Shown in pieces: positions 8,741 through 18,037 of a stretch of 64,000 bases of DNA (position 1 is the first letter of the stretch; each line of letters starts with the position of its first letter). The stretch lies in the NCBI GenBank assembly GCA_964652195.1, contig CAZZBB010000073.1, forward strand, positions 1-64,000. The letters run 5' to 3'. The DNA comes from MSPOR6 sp964652195 (GTDB lineage: Bacteria > Poribacteria > WGA-4E > WGA-3G). The position numbers and the translations under genes were made by a program. Under the pieces are notes generated by a model. The model made no database searches and was not told the origin of the DNA. It worked only from the letters and a program-made list of their open reading frames with translations.

Positions 8741-9499
8741 ATGAAGCTTGGTTTAGTTACATATAATATGGCAAAAGATTGGGATGTACCCACAATTATA
8801 AAAAATTGTACGGAAACAGGTTTTTCTGGCGTTGAGTTACGCACCACACATGCCCATGGTGTTGAAGTCAAACTCTCTGCGAGTGAACGTGAAGCAGTAA
8901 AGAAACAGTTTGACGATTCACCTATTGACATTGCAGGTTTAGGATCAGCATTTGATTATCATTCTTCTGACCAAGACGTAGTCCGTAAGAATATAGAGGG
9001 GACAAAGGAATATTCCGAGTTAGCAGCAGATGTGGGTGCGCCTGGAGTTAAAGTGCGTCCGAATGGACTTCCTGATGAAGTTACGGTTGAAAAAACGTTG
9101 GAACAGATCGGTTTGGCATTACGGGAATGTGGCGAATTCGCAGCAGATCTTGGTGTAGAAATTCGACTTGAAGTCCACGGTGGAGGAACATCGGAATTAC
9201 CACATATCCGGACGATCATTGATGTGGCTGACCAGGAAAATGTGTATGTATGTTGGAATTCTAATTTTGGTGAAGTTGAAGATGGATCAATTAAAAATAA
9301 CTTCAATTACGTTACTGGGAGAATCGGTTTAGTCCATATCACAGAACTACATCGTCGTGAATACCCATGGCGTGAACTTTTTACCTTATTGAAAGAATCT
9401 GGATATTCCGGTTATACCTTGGCGGAAATAGCTGGTAGTTCTGATCCTGTTCGCGTTATGAATTTCTATCGCGCATTATGGGAAGAATATAACAAATAA
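8741..9499 (+). CDS. Sugar phosphate isomerase/epimerase-like TIM barrel
   Basis: 252 residues of the xylose-isomerase-like TIM-barrel (AP endonuclease 2) superfamily. It shows GFSGVELRT early, acidic metal-ligand positions in IRLEVHGGG, CWNSNFGE and the closing ESGYSGYTLAEIAG. Members isomerise or epimerise sugars and polyols using a divalent metal. An AAGGAG ribosome site precedes the ATG. It probably shares a transcript with the Uma2 gene. The substrate is unknown. Confidence 0.85.
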   Translation: MKLGLVTYNMAKDWDVPTIIKNCTETGFSGVELRTTHAHGVEVKLSASEREAVKKQFDDSPIDIAGLGSAFDYHSSDQDVVRKNIEGTKEYSELAADVGAPGVKVRPNGLPDEVTVEKTLEQIGLALRECGEFAADLGVEIRLEVHGGGTSELPHIRTIIDVADQENVYVCWNSNFGEVEDGSIKNNFNYVTGRIGLVHITELHRREYPWRELFTLLKESGYSGYTLAEIAGSSDPVRVMNFYRALWEEYNK

Positions 9500-9511
9500 T
9501 CTTTATCGTGC

Positions 9512-9632
9512 CCCCAAATACAGTCGGGGATCGGAATTCTTTCCCACCGAAGAGATGTAAGAATCGGGGATCGGAATCCCCTCCTACAGAAGAGATGTAA
9601 GAATTGGGTACGGAATCCCTCCCACAGAAGAG
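9512..9632. repeat. Three tandem copies of a GGGGATCGGAATCC repeat
   Basis: Three units of roughly 40 nt, each with the pattern GGGGATCGGAATCCC...CCCACAGAAGAG and variations. Related units occur near 42420 and 42680, with a weaker trace near 61665. They follow the isomerase gene and precede the LamG gene, and may fold because GGGATTCC and GGAATCCC arms pair. Confidence 0.6.
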
Positions 9633-9700
9633 CACTGATGTTAAGTGTATAATATTAATTCTTAATTCTACTATAATCACAATCTGAAGAGGTATCTACA

Positions 9701-10459
9701 ATGAAGATATTCGTTTTATTATGTCTTGCAATTATGATGGCAACTTCCATAGTAAGTATTGATGCTAAAATTGATCCTGATTCTATCGTAGGTCTTTGGC
9801 TACTGGATGAAGGTAAAGGAGAAAGTGTTAAAGACAGTTCCGGTAATGGAAATGACGGTAAAATTGATGGTGCAGAATGGACAGATGGAAAGTTAGGACA
9901 AGGACTTGAATTTGATGGTACTGCAAAAGTCCAAATTCCACCAAGTGAGTCAATTGATGATGTTTTTGATGGGTTTACCTATCTATTATGGATAAAGCCA
10001 ACGGGACAACCCCCGAACGCTCATACCCGCGTGATTGAACGTGACTGGCATAATCCTACCATAATGATAGGACCTACCGATTTTTATGCAAGTATTGCGG
10101 TGAATGCTGACCAAGCTCAGACGAATGTACGTGGTGGTGCATGGGAAATGAACGAATGGAGTTTTGTTGCTATTACCCATGATGGAAATACACTGACGCT
10201 TTATGTTGATGGAGAATCTGTCGGAGATAAGGATGTTGGAAAACCAGATGATAAACCAAATAGTGATATTCGTTTCGCATCATGGAAGAATCCGGGTTGG
10301 ACATATATTGGTGTTCTTGATGAGGTGGCCGTCTTTAACATACCGTTGCCAGAAAAAGATCTAAATCAGATCATGAATATCGGTCTTGAGGAAGCTTTGG
10401 CAGTGTCATCAAGTGGAAAATTGGCAACAACATGGGGAATGCTTAAAGATACAAGATAG
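9701..10459 (+). CDS. Secreted LamG/concanavalin A-like domain protein
   Basis: 252 residues. An N-terminal signal peptide (MKIFVLLCLAIMMATSIVS) is followed by a LamG-3/concanavalin A-like domain. Its typical segments are GLWLLDEG, VKDSSGNGNDG, LEFDGT, FTYLLWIKP, EWSFVAITHDG, LTLYVDGE and YIGVLDEVAVFN. Such domains bind carbohydrate or protein ligands outside the cytoplasm. The C-terminus KLATTWGMLKDTR closely matches the tail of the secreted protein at 25047-25787, pointing to a shared tail of unknown role. GAGG lies upstream of the start. Confidence 0.88.
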   Translation: MKIFVLLCLAIMMATSIVSIDAKIDPDSIVGLWLLDEGKGESVKDSSGNGNDGKIDGAEWTDGKLGQGLEFDGTAKVQIPPSESIDDVFDGFTYLLWIKPTGQPPNAHTRVIERDWHNPTIMIGPTDFYASIAVNADQAQTNVRGGAWEMNEWSFVAITHDGNTLTLYVDGESVGDKDVGKPDDKPNSDIRFASWKNPGWTYIGVLDEVAVFNIPLPEKDLNQIMNIGLEEALAVSSSGKLATTWGMLKDTR

Positions 10460-10480
10460 TAAATTAGCCTTTTCACGATA

Positions 10481-10543
10481 AACACCGAACTAACGGATTT
10501 TATGTCCAATTTTTCCTTTCCTGCTCAATTTGCGTAAGTCTTG
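10481..10543 (-). mobile_element. Partial MITE, same family as 61236-61389
   Basis: The sequence AACACCGAA...GTCCAATTTTTC...CTGCTCAATTTGCGTAAGTCTTG matches one half of the complete 154-bp element at 61236-61389, including its TGCGTAAGTC end. The other end is not found nearby, so this copy is truncated. Confidence 0.6.
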
Positions 10544-10697
10544 TTTATTATACTTCTCAAATTGGGGCATTTACACAGACGCTTGATATAATACATCATA
10601 TACAAGGGATTTTCAGTAATGTAGGGTATGTCGTCGGCAGCTATATCGTGTATAGAGAGTGGAAAGCAGATAAATTTAGCACATAATTTAGATAGGA

Positions 10698-11051
10698 CAT
10701 ACGAGTGATGTCTCGAGTGTAGCGTTCAGCCCGGACGGTAGCACACTCGCAAGTGGTAGTTACGACAAAACCGTCCGTCTATGGGACATAAGCGATGGTA
10801 GAAAGGTACGTATACTATCAGGGCATACGAGTTATGTCTTTAGCGTAGCGTTCAGTCCCGATGGTAGCACACTCGCAAGTGGTAGTTACGATAAAACTCT
10901 TCGTGTGTGGGACACAAACAGTGGCACACATATCCGCACCCTCACAGGGCATACGAGTTATGTCTTTAGCGTAGCATTCAGTCCGGATAGTAGCACGCTT
11001 GCCAGTGGCGGTGCGGATGACATCATCCGCATGTTGGATGTGAGTGAGTGA
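10698..11051 (+). pseudogene. WD40 repeat gene remnant
   Basis: A continuous 117-codon frame with no start codon. It contains three WD40 blades in a row, each close to SVAFSPDGSTLASGSYDKT followed by (L/V)R(L/V)WD. The blades are nearly identical at the DNA level, showing recent tandem copying. It ends at a TGA after MLDVSE. Nothing upstream supplies a beginning, and a truncated MITE lies about 150 bp before it. Probably the 3' end of a lost WD40 gene. Confidence 0.8.
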
Positions 11052-11093
11052 TGCTGGTGTATACTTCACTTTATCAAATTCAGATGACAAACA

Positions 11094-11654
11094 ATGTTGA
11101 GATTACAACTACATACCTTGCTTGTATTGATATTATTGTTGTTTTCACTCAAGACAGGCGCGTCTCCACCCCATGTCTACCTTAAGAATTCAGAGTGGAC
11201 AGTTCAAATTGTGCCACAGACGCTTGCAGTAAAGGCAAAACCCTCCAACACAGTTGGATTAGATATAATAGACCAAACTCTTACCTATATTCAAACGAAC
11301 CCTTTCAATAATCAGATCCGTTTCAAGACAACATCAAAGTCTGGATTAGACATGCATGTATCGCATGCTTTCACACCAAATTGGGAACAAGGGAGATACG
11401 GTTTTCGTATCTCGTTAGGTAATGCATCACCCGTCACTCCTGCCAAATTGTATCGTCAATATTTGATGGAGAATGATGAATTTATCTCCTTTACGGATAA
11501 GATAGAAAAAACTCCTGAAGCCGAGAAATTACTTGGTGCTGCACATGTATATCTGTGGGGAGGGAAACTCCTTAGTCAATACGATGTAACTGATTGGAAC
11601 AAGTTTGCCATAAAACTCCTTAGCGATAATAAAATTGCAAAGCAGATTTGGTGA
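11094..11654 (+). CDS. Secreted protein fragment, possibly glycosidase-like N-terminus
   Basis: 186 residues with a clear signal peptide (MLRLQLHTLLVLILLLFSL...TGAS) and a beta-rich region (YLKNSEWTVQIVPQTLAVKA). The last part reads EKLLGAAHVYLWGGKLLSQYDV. That wording reminds me of large secreted glycoside hydrolase-like proteins (DUF5696 type), in which case this is only the first part and the rest has been lost. The identification is tentative. No ribosome site stands out, and WD40 debris lies immediately upstream. Confidence 0.5.
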   Translation: MLRLQLHTLLVLILLLFSLKTGASPPHVYLKNSEWTVQIVPQTLAVKAKPSNTVGLDIIDQTLTYIQTNPFNNQIRFKTTSKSGLDMHVSHAFTPNWEQGRYGFRISLGNASPVTPAKLYRQYLMENDEFISFTDKIEKTPEAEKLLGAAHVYLWGGKLLSQYDVTDWNKFAIKLLSDNKIAKQIW

Positions 11655-11742
11655 GGTGACACATACTCACTGCAAGAAATAAGCATGTTAAGACAGTTGT
11701 AATAAGTTGAAATTTTGCAGATTTCATGAAACTAACCTCCAT

Positions 11743-12462
11743 TTAGTGCTGGGTTGAATTATCAGGATCAATTCCATAAAGCTCTTTTGTCTCTCGAATG
11801 AGTTGTCTGGTTTCTTCTTGTAGTACCTGACTCATCATGTATATCGTTTTTCGGTCGATCCGATTATTTCGTTCTGCTATTTTTATCTGCTCACTTGTCA
11901 TATCAGGTGCGTTTTCTACCTGTTGGTAAAACGCATCTGTCTCATCTTCGGGATAATGTTTGAGCATCTCTCGATATATAATTCTGCGTTGTTCAGGCGT
12001 CGTCTTAAGTTTCAAGAATGCCTGTATAAGTTTCCTGTGCCTTGATGCGTCATCTAACTGTAGGTCGGTAACATAATTGAGCATCGCATTATTTTCCTTC
12101 ATGCGTCGCACCAAATCCAATCTTTGTGCGCGTCTTTCTGGGGACTCTTGCGTTGTTGTCTTTTCAGGTAGCACCAAAGCAGGTGTGGCTTGTTCAGTTT
12201 CTGATTGTGCTGACTTATGGGTGTCCGTCACGTTTGTTGCGTGTTCCGTTATGTGCGGTGTCGTGTCGTGTTCCTGCTTCCGATTGGGTTTGACGTATTG
12301 ATTTTGCCTGTATAGCGTTCTCATCTCTGTCAATCGTTGTATACTTTCTGCTTGGATAGCTGCTTGCTGAGCATTTCTTTGATACATAGACACAATCACA
12401 AACATAAAAACAGACACTGTCAAACCGATAATTGTCAATGCTATGTGCTTTTTGTTAATCAT
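11743..12462 (-). CDS. Single-pass membrane protein, helical cytoplasmic or periplasmic domain
   Basis: 239 residues from ATG 12462, chosen because AGGGGGG lies just upstream; a longer frame to 12528 has no such site. One membrane helix (ALTIIGLTVSVFMFVIVSM) is followed by a Thr/Glu/Gln-rich linker (about 45-110). The C-terminal half is charged and helical (RRMKENNAMLNYV...MLKHYPEDETDAFYQQ). No family recognised. It resembles in layout the membrane-anchored proteins at 35646-36470 and 30785-31447. Confidence 0.65.
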   Translation of the reverse strand: MINKKHIALTIIGLTVSVFMFVIVSMYQRNAQQAAIQAESIQRLTEMRTLYRQNQYVKPNRKQEHDTTPHITEHATNVTDTHKSAQSETEQATPALVLPEKTTTQESPERRAQRLDLVRRMKENNAMLNYVTDLQLDDASRHRKLIQAFLKLKTTPEQRRIIYREMLKHYPEDETDAFYQQVENAPDMTSEQIKIAERNNRIDRKTIYMMSQVLQEETRQLIRETKELYGIDPDNSTQH

Positions 12463-12594
12463 CACAACCCCCCTATGAAATTCAATATAACTATTAGTTA
12501 TATAATTTTGTGCAAATTTAATCAACATAAATTCTTATTTTATATTACAGCGTTAACCTGTGTCATTTTTATGTCCAAACCGGTCATCTTTCAT

Positions 12595-12800
12595 AACACT
12601 CCGCTGGAGTGCGGAGCTCTCTGCATCTTATTTCTATAGACATATCACGCCGCTGGCGTGATGAGACATCGTAAGGTCGGTGTAGTTAGTTCTCTATTGA
12701 TTGCATCTAACACACGGATAAGTTATGGGTCTTGCTCCAGCGGAGCAATATGTCTATAGCAGTGAATCATAGCAATCCCGTACTCCAGCGGAGTGCTAAG
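12595..12800. repeat. Cluster of four 'CCGCTGGAG' type hairpins
   Basis: Four short inverted repeats: CACTCCGCTGGAGTGCGGAG near 12598, TCACGCCGCTGGCGTGATGA near 12645, GCTCCAGCGGAGC near 12732 and ACTCCAGCGGAGTGC near 12782. All share a C(T/G)CCGCTGG(A/C)G-like core. They lie in the gap between divergent genes. Their function is unknown; they could form RNA hairpins in the leader transcripts. Confidence 0.6.
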
Positions 12801-12970
12801 TCTAAAATTGTCCAAACTATAATATATATTAACCAAAGTACTATAAGACAAACATGCTAAACCGATAAATTATTGAAGAATTATTTCTCTAAGTCTATCT
12901 CATTAATTACTATTCAAAGAATCAATTCATATAGATTATACTAACAATTTTTCGATAAAGGGGAAGATCA

Positions 12971-13327
12971 ATGTTAATAGAGAATCTCATTCCAAGTTTT
13001 CGATTTACTGGAATTCTACTTCTTAGGATTTTAGTGGGAATCATACTGGGGTTTGTGTGGTTTATCGCTATTGCCGGTATTTTCCATTTCACAGGTGAAA
13101 ATGTAGTGTCCCAACATGCCGATATAGGTCCTCATAGCGGTTTATACGACTATTTTGATTCAAAATACCATACAGGGAACCCTATTTTTACTATTGTTGC
13201 TTGTATTGCACATATAGGGCAGTTAGCGTGTATTGTTTTCGGTGTTCTCTGGGGTATTTTCCAAAGTAGATTCAATTTGACAAGATGGTTATACAGGCGG
13301 TATATTAATAATTTATGGATCAAATAG
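12971..13327 (+). CDS. Small membrane protein upstream of rhodanese
   Basis: 118 residues with two clear hydrophobic helices (IVGIILGFVWFIAIAGIF and IVACIAHIGQLACIVFGVLWGIF) joined by a His-rich hydrophilic loop (FHFTGENVVSQHADIGPHSG). A GGGGAAG ribosome site precedes the ATG. The gene overlaps the rhodanese gene by 13 nt, so the two are translated together. No family recognised; a role linked to sulfur or metal handling is only a guess from the neighbour. Confidence 0.7.
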   Translation: MLIENLIPSFRFTGILLLRILVGIILGFVWFIAIAGIFHFTGENVVSQHADIGPHSGLYDYFDSKYHTGNPIFTIVACIAHIGQLACIVFGVLWGIFQSRFNLTRWLYRRYINNLWIK

Positions 13328-13704
13328 AATTTTACAAAAGAAAACTAAATTACGAGACGGACTCTTGGGATCTGTATGAAGCTTTGAATAACGGTGAAGA
13401 TATAGTCGTCATTGATGCACGTTCATCAGAGGCTTATGCGTTAGAGCATATACCAACCGCTATAAATATTCCACACAGAACGATGAGTGAAGATACGACA
13501 AGAATGTTGGACAAAACGAAACTGTATGTCACTTATTGCGATGGTATCGGTTGTAACGCTTCTACGAAAGGTGCATTGAACATGGCAAAGTTAGGTTTTA
13601 ATGTCAAAGAATTGATGGGTGGTATAGAATGGTGGCGTCGTGATGGGTACGAAACGGAAGGTAAACAAGGTGTTAGCGGAAAAGAGGTCGTTTGTGGATG
13701 CTAA
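13315..13704 (+). CDS. Rhodanese-like domain protein
   Basis: 129 residues forming one rhodanese domain: VVIDARSSEAYALEHIPTAINIPH, then LYVTYCDGIGCNAS with the active-site Cys75, and the closing GGIEWWRRDGYETEG. Rhodaneses carry sulfur as a persulfide on this cysteine and pass it to thiophilic acceptors. No membrane segment is present, so it acts in the cytoplasm. It overlaps the small membrane protein gene upstream. Confidence 0.9.
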   Translation: MDQIEFYKRKLNYETDSWDLYEALNNGEDIVVIDARSSEAYALEHIPTAINIPHRTMSEDTTRMLDKTKLYVTYCDGIGCNASTKGALNMAKLGFNVKELMGGIEWWRRDGYETEGKQGVSGKEVVCGC

Positions 13705-13732
13705 GTAAATTGATATTGAATGTGGATTTAAT

Positions 13733-13761
13733 TTGCAAATATCGACCTCTTGATGTATAAT
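13733..13761 (+). promoter_or_regulatory. Sigma-70-type promoter of tRNA-Asn
   Basis: TTGCAA (13733-13738), a 17-nt spacer and the perfect -10 box TATAAT (13756-13761), 14 nt before the first base of the tRNA. Confidence 0.8.
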
Positions 13762-13775
13762 TTACGATGTAATAT

Positions 13776-13848
13776 TCCCCCATAGCTCAGTCGGTAGAGC
13801 AGATGGCTGTTAACCATCGTGTCGGCGGTTCGAGTCCGTCTGGGGGAG
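13776..13848 (+). tRNA. tRNA-Asn (anticodon GTT)
   Basis: A full cloverleaf can be drawn. The acceptor stem TCCCCCA pairs with TGGGGGA, followed by discriminator G. The D-arm is GCTC..GAGC, the anticodon stem GATGG/CCATC holds loop CTGTTAA with anticodon GTT, and the T-arm GGCGG TTCGAGT CCGTC includes one G-T pair. No CCA is encoded. Confidence 0.97.
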
Positions 13849-13853
13849 TCGGG

Positions 13854-13900
13854 TATGCTGGCGGACTTTAACATTTAAGGTTCACCAGCATATTTTTTTT
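13854..13900 (+). terminator. Rho-independent terminator after tRNA-Asn
   Basis: TATGCTGG pairs with CCAGCATA across a 23-nt loop and is followed by a run of eight T. It begins 6 nt after the tRNA and so should end its transcript. Confidence 0.75.
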
Positions 13901-13938
13901 AATGTACTGCATAACTGTTTTAAACTATGGAGGTAGAT

Positions 13939-14763
13939 ATGCCAATAGAATTTACCGATTCTCATTTTGACGAATTTGCAGAGAAAGGATATCTCATTGT
14001 TCCAGACTACTATTCAGGTAAACAACTTACAGAGATGCAAGAGGCACAAAGGCGTGTGCTTCCAGTCTGGGATGATGTGAAAGATGATCCCCCTCAAGGT
14101 AGAGCTATTTTGACAGATTTTCCATCGTCTGAGATGGTTTTACTACGCGGTATAGTTGATCATGATGCATGGGGATTCGCTCGGAAGTGGTTGAAAACAG
14201 AACATATCCAGTTCCGCGCTGGTTGTATGATTGCCCGATATCCAGGATTCAAAGGTGGTGGTGTTGGAAGTGATGCGAGTGGACTGCATATTGATAACGG
14301 GAATAATTCATTGCTACCACAATCAGAGTCAGCACCTGAATTTGGACAATTGGTTTTTTGGGTACACCTTGAAGATGTTGACGAAGATCAGGCACCTCTT
14401 AGACTCCTTGCTACTAAATATGGACGAGATACGACGCATTACGAACCACTTGTATGTAAAGGCGGAACGCTCTGTATTTTCAGTAACTATACGTTCCATT
14501 CAGCAAGTGATTATCATCGGGAAGATGGTCAACGTTTCACCTGGGGGTTCGGTTTAGGACGTGCGGACCATGTTTGGGAAGGATTTCGACATTATACTGA
14601 CAAAGGAAGACACGGTACATTCTCAAAATTCATCGGTACATTAACAGCGGCAGAGCGAGAGGTATTTCGTTTCCCACCTGCCGGTCACTCCTATTACACA
14701 CCGCAAACACTACAAGCGTTGGAAGAACAGTATCCAGGTTGGAACTCACGAGGTGAATATTAA
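13939..14763 (+). CDS. Phytanoyl-CoA dioxygenase (PhyH) family protein
   Basis: 274 residues from ATG 13939, which follows GGAGG by 5 nt; an ATG at 13927 overlaps that ribosome site and is rejected. The protein is a non-haem iron, 2-oxoglutarate oxygenase of the PhyH group. FDEFAEKGYLIVPDYYS opens the fold, HID (about 117-119) and a distal His in FSNYTFHSASDYH supply the iron ligands, and the Arg in QRFTWGFG should bind 2-oxoglutarate. The substrate cannot be told; bacterial members hydroxylate varied small molecules. It stands alone, convergent with the TPP-enzyme gene. Confidence 0.9.
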   Translation: MPIEFTDSHFDEFAEKGYLIVPDYYSGKQLTEMQEAQRRVLPVWDDVKDDPPQGRAILTDFPSSEMVLLRGIVDHDAWGFARKWLKTEHIQFRAGCMIARYPGFKGGGVGSDASGLHIDNGNNSLLPQSESAPEFGQLVFWVHLEDVDEDQAPLRLLATKYGRDTTHYEPLVCKGGTLCIFSNYTFHSASDYHREDGQRFTWGFGLGRADHVWEGFRHYTDKGRHGTFSKFIGTLTAAEREVFRFPPAGHSYYTPQTLQALEEQYPGWNSRGEY

Positions 14764-14793
14764 TCGATGTAGTCACAAATAGAACGACGAAAA

Positions 14794-16422
14794 TCAAGTT
14801 TCTCGGAGAGAATCAGCCTTTAACCAACCGATAGAATCAATTATTTCTTCTTGATGTTCGCGCATCATTACTTCTATAAGTGCTGGTTGTTCAGCTGAGA
14901 GAGTTTCCTTCAAGATTGGCTTAAAATCTTCTAAATTCTCAACCTTCCTGGCATACGCCCCAAATGATTTCGCAAATTCTACAAAATCCGGATTTCGTAA
15001 GTCGGTGTCAATCGTACGTCCTTCAAATCCTTTCAATTGAGATCCTTTAATAGCGGACAATGCGTCATCGTTTATAACAATTGCTATTACATTAATACCG
15101 TATTTAACTGCAGTTGCCATTTCCATTGCTCCCATAAGGAAGCCACCATCACCACTAAAACAGACCACAGGTCTATCAGGATATGCCACTTTTGCACCGA
15201 TGGCAGCAGGATACGCATACCCCAAGGCAACACCGATATTTGGATAAAGAAATGTGCGCGGATCATAGATCGGAAATTCCGCAAAAGATGCGTACCCAAG
15301 GGAATGAACATCAATTGAGTAAATGGTATCTCGTGGAAGAACATCTTGGAGTTCATGTATGATTGGAAGGGGAGGCTGAATATCAAAATTATCGCGAAGT
15401 TTCGGAAGTACGGTTTCCCACCGATTACCATCTGTTGAGATATCTTCTATAATCGCTTGTAAGGTAAGTTTTAAATCACCAACAACACCGGTATCGCACG
15501 GATACTCGCGTCCAATTTCATTTTCATCCTCATCAATTTGGATAAAGGGTTGTGGTAACTGTAAAGTCCAACTCCGGGTATCAATAGATGTAAACCTTAG
15601 TCCAATGCCGATAAGACAATCAGCCTGCTTGAGTGATTCTTGTCCTAAATAACCATAACAGACTTGCAATGCCGATGGATGGTCTTCTGGTAATGCACCT
15701 TTGGCACAACGGGAGACGATCACGGGAGCATGCAATTTTTCTGCAAGCAGTTTTAACTCATTTCTGGCATTTGAATGAATCACAGCAGCGCCAGCGAAGA
15801 TCAACGGAAATTTGGCATTCTCTATTGTTTCTATAGCCTTGTTAAGATCTGTATCATCAGGTGGTGCGAAATCATCCCGTTCTACTCTGGTTGGTATCCG
15901 CACCTCTCCTTCTCCAGTAGTTACATCCATAGGAAATTCCAATACAGTCGGTCCAGGCCTACCATTACGCATTGCTTTAAAAGCATTTTCAACAACATTT
16001 GGTATATCGGATACACTTCGTGCAATAGCACAATATTTCGTTATCGGGTCAAAGAAAGCCATCTGGTCTAAACCGTGGAACATTTTGCTTGGATGCCTTC
16101 TATAGGAATCGGAATGACTCTGTCCAGTTATGAGCAACACAGGTATGCAATCGGTATATGCTTCAAGAATCCCTGTTGATGCATTACTTGCCCCTGGTCC
16201 GGGAACAGTTATAGCAACGCCAACATCACCCGTTGCACGAGCAAAACCATCCGCCATTTGTGTCGCTGAATACTCATGTCGAACAAGAAAATGGCTAATT
16301 GAATTTGTTCCCTTCCGAAGAAGAGAATCGTAGATATGAATGTTCTGTGTACCCGGCATTCCAAATACGGTTGAAACACCTTGTGCTTTCAAACATTCAA
16401 TCAGAATATCTCCGCCAGTCAC
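14794..16422 (-). CDS. Thiamine diphosphate-dependent enzyme, acetolactate synthase-like
   Basis: 542 residues with the three-domain layout of the acetolactate synthase/benzoylformate decarboxylase family. The N-terminal PYR domain has the activating Glu50 in RHEYSATQMADGFARATG, and a central Rossmann-like domain follows. The C-terminal PP domain has GDGGFLMGAMEMATA and VINDD, the Mg-thiamine diphosphate site. GTG start at 16422. Without a regulatory subunit gene nearby it is more likely a catabolic decarboxylase or ligase than the branched-chain pathway enzyme. The exact reaction is unresolved. Confidence 0.88.
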   Translation of the reverse strand: MTGGDILIECLKAQGVSTVFGMPGTQNIHIYDSLLRKGTNSISHFLVRHEYSATQMADGFARATGDVGVAITVPGPGASNASTGILEAYTDCIPVLLITGQSHSDSYRRHPSKMFHGLDQMAFFDPITKYCAIARSVSDIPNVVENAFKAMRNGRPGPTVLEFPMDVTTGEGEVRIPTRVERDDFAPPDDTDLNKAIETIENAKFPLIFAGAAVIHSNARNELKLLAEKLHAPVIVSRCAKGALPEDHPSALQVCYGYLGQESLKQADCLIGIGLRFTSIDTRSWTLQLPQPFIQIDEDENEIGREYPCDTGVVGDLKLTLQAIIEDISTDGNRWETVLPKLRDNFDIQPPLPIIHELQDVLPRDTIYSIDVHSLGYASFAEFPIYDPRTFLYPNIGVALGYAYPAAIGAKVAYPDRPVVCFSGDGGFLMGAMEMATAVKYGINVIAIVINDDALSAIKGSQLKGFEGRTIDTDLRNPDFVEFAKSFGAYARKVENLEDFKPILKETLSAEQPALIEVMMREHQEEIIDSIGWLKADSLRET

Positions 16423-16579
16423 GCTTACTTTCCTTTGTGTTTTTCCAGAAAATTCTCATACCATGTATCTGGATCACGACCCAGTTTCCGTAGAAATTGG
16501 CATCCGATTTTCTTTACAATATTGGGTAGTAGATTAAATAGTCTTAGTTGCCAACTCATAATAGTATATGGAATATTAG

Positions 16580-17710
16580 TTACGTCATAAGGTTTTTTTC
16601 TGTAGTCTTATCGAATAGATGGATACGTTCGATGACAAAGGATACATATAGAAACTCACCAATTTCAACTTCAAAGTTGGGGGCAGTGACAGATTTTAGG
16701 ATGGTATGTGAACCTGTTTCATCTGTCCCAAGAGTTATCTCAACTATCGTATCTGCCCCAAGCGGTTCAACACTATACACTTCAGCTTTAAACGAGTTGG
16801 GACCTGATTTGTGTTTTACCACAACATCTTCTGGATGGATTCCAAAGATTATTTGTTGGTCTGAACTTAACGCATTGATTATATTTGTAAGGTGCTCGTC
16901 TTGAATTGCAAATGAATTGTCTTTACTGTTTCCGTTAGATAAGTTTAATTGAAGGTCCCCATTATTACGAATGATCTCACATGAAAGACAGTTCATACTT
17001 GGATTACCAATAAAACTTGCTACGAATAAATTCTCTGGATGGTTATATATTTCGAAAGGTGTTCCTAATTGTTGGACTTTCCCTTCGTCAAGTACAGCAA
17101 TCCGATCTGCCATAGACATTGCTTCTACTTGATCGTGTGTTACATAAAAGGTTGTAGTTCCCAGTTCACGTTGCCTCCATCGGATTTCAGCACGCATTTC
17201 CGTGCGTAATTTCGCGTCAAGGTTAGAAATCGGTTCATCCATCAAGAATACTTGTGGACGACGCACCATAGCTCTACCAAGACCAACGCGTTGTGTTTCA
17301 CCACCACTAAGTTGGTTAGGGGTTCGCATTAGGAGATGTTCAATGTGGAGCATCTGTGCAATATCCTTCACCCGTCTATCTATTTCTTCAGCGGATAACT
17401 TTCGAGGATGCAATGGGAATGCCATGTTTTCGTAGACAGTTAGGTGAGGATAGAGAATATGGGATTGGAAGACGAATGCAACATCCCGTTCAGCAGGGGT
17501 TCTGTCATTTACAGACACATCGTCTAAGTAGATGTTGCCTTCTTCAGGTTTGTCTAATCCAGCAATACATCGAAGAGTGGTTGTTTTTCCTGCACCTGTC
17601 TGACCAAGTAGAACAAAGAACTCTTCATCTTTCACATCAAGTGTGATGTTATCAAGTGCAGTGAGATCACCGAATCTCTTTGTTATATTTTCAAGTCGTA
17701 CTGTTGCCAT
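16580..17710 (-). CDS. Sugar ABC transporter ATP-binding protein (UgpC/MalK type)
   Basis: 376 residues. Walker A GQTGAGKT (36-43), Q-loop in VFQSHILYP, signature LSGGETQRV, Walker B VFLMDEP, D-loop SNLDA and the switch VTHDQ make a full ATPase domain. It is followed by a regulatory C-terminal TOBE-type beta domain (about 240-370), as in ATPases shared by several CUT1 sugar importers. No permease or binding protein gene is adjacent, which fits an ATPase serving transporters encoded elsewhere. Confidence 0.93.
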   Translation of the reverse strand: MATVRLENITKRFGDLTALDNITLDVKDEEFFVLLGQTGAGKTTTLRCIAGLDKPEEGNIYLDDVSVNDRTPAERDVAFVFQSHILYPHLTVYENMAFPLHPRKLSAEEIDRRVKDIAQMLHIEHLLMRTPNQLSGGETQRVGLGRAMVRRPQVFLMDEPISNLDAKLRTEMRAEIRWRQRELGTTTFYVTHDQVEAMSMADRIAVLDEGKVQQLGTPFEIYNHPENLFVASFIGNPSMNCLSCEIIRNNGDLQLNLSNGNSKDNSFAIQDEHLTNIINALSSDQQIIFGIHPEDVVVKHKSGPNSFKAEVYSVEPLGADTIVEITLGTDETGSHTILKSVTAPNFEVEIGEFLYVSFVIERIHLFDKTTEKNLMT

Positions 17711-18037
17711 AATAAGTAGGTCTATTGTAGTATGATGTTATTATCTCATACATTAGCGTATCTGTCAATAATAGGTAGATGCGTTAGGATATTTACTCCT
17801 GTGTTTCACTCCCAACCCCTTAAGAAAATAATGCTATCTATACTTTGAATTTAGTGGATAGGAATTAACTTGATAATTCAACAATTGAACTCCTAACTGA
17901 AAATGGATGAATCAATTATTTATTTTAAACTGTTGACCATATAAATAAAATTTGATACTCTAATCATAGGATTATTTCTACTATTACATAACATTTCTGA
18001 TTTGTTCCTGTATATGTTCATAGTCTTGGAGAGTTAA
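17711..18037. other. Divergent promoter region
   Basis: 327 bp between divergent genes with no coding frame. It holds the promoter at 17933-17961. No clear operator was recognised. Confidence 0.5.
17933..17961 (+). promoter_or_regulatory. Likely promoter of the NuoE-NuoF fusion gene
   Basis: TTGACC, a 17-nt spacer and TACTCT. A good -35 box with a weak -10 box, about 75 nt upstream of the ATG at 18038. Confidence 0.45.

Noticed and set aside
9512..9632. CRISPR array
   Set aside because: The three repeats are not separated by unique spacers of even length, are imperfect, and no cas genes are present.
10818..11090. Minus-strand frame over the WD40 remnant
   Set aside because: Its repeated residues (such as TIRTECYAKDITRMP) are only the antisense of the tandem WD40 blades on the plus strand.
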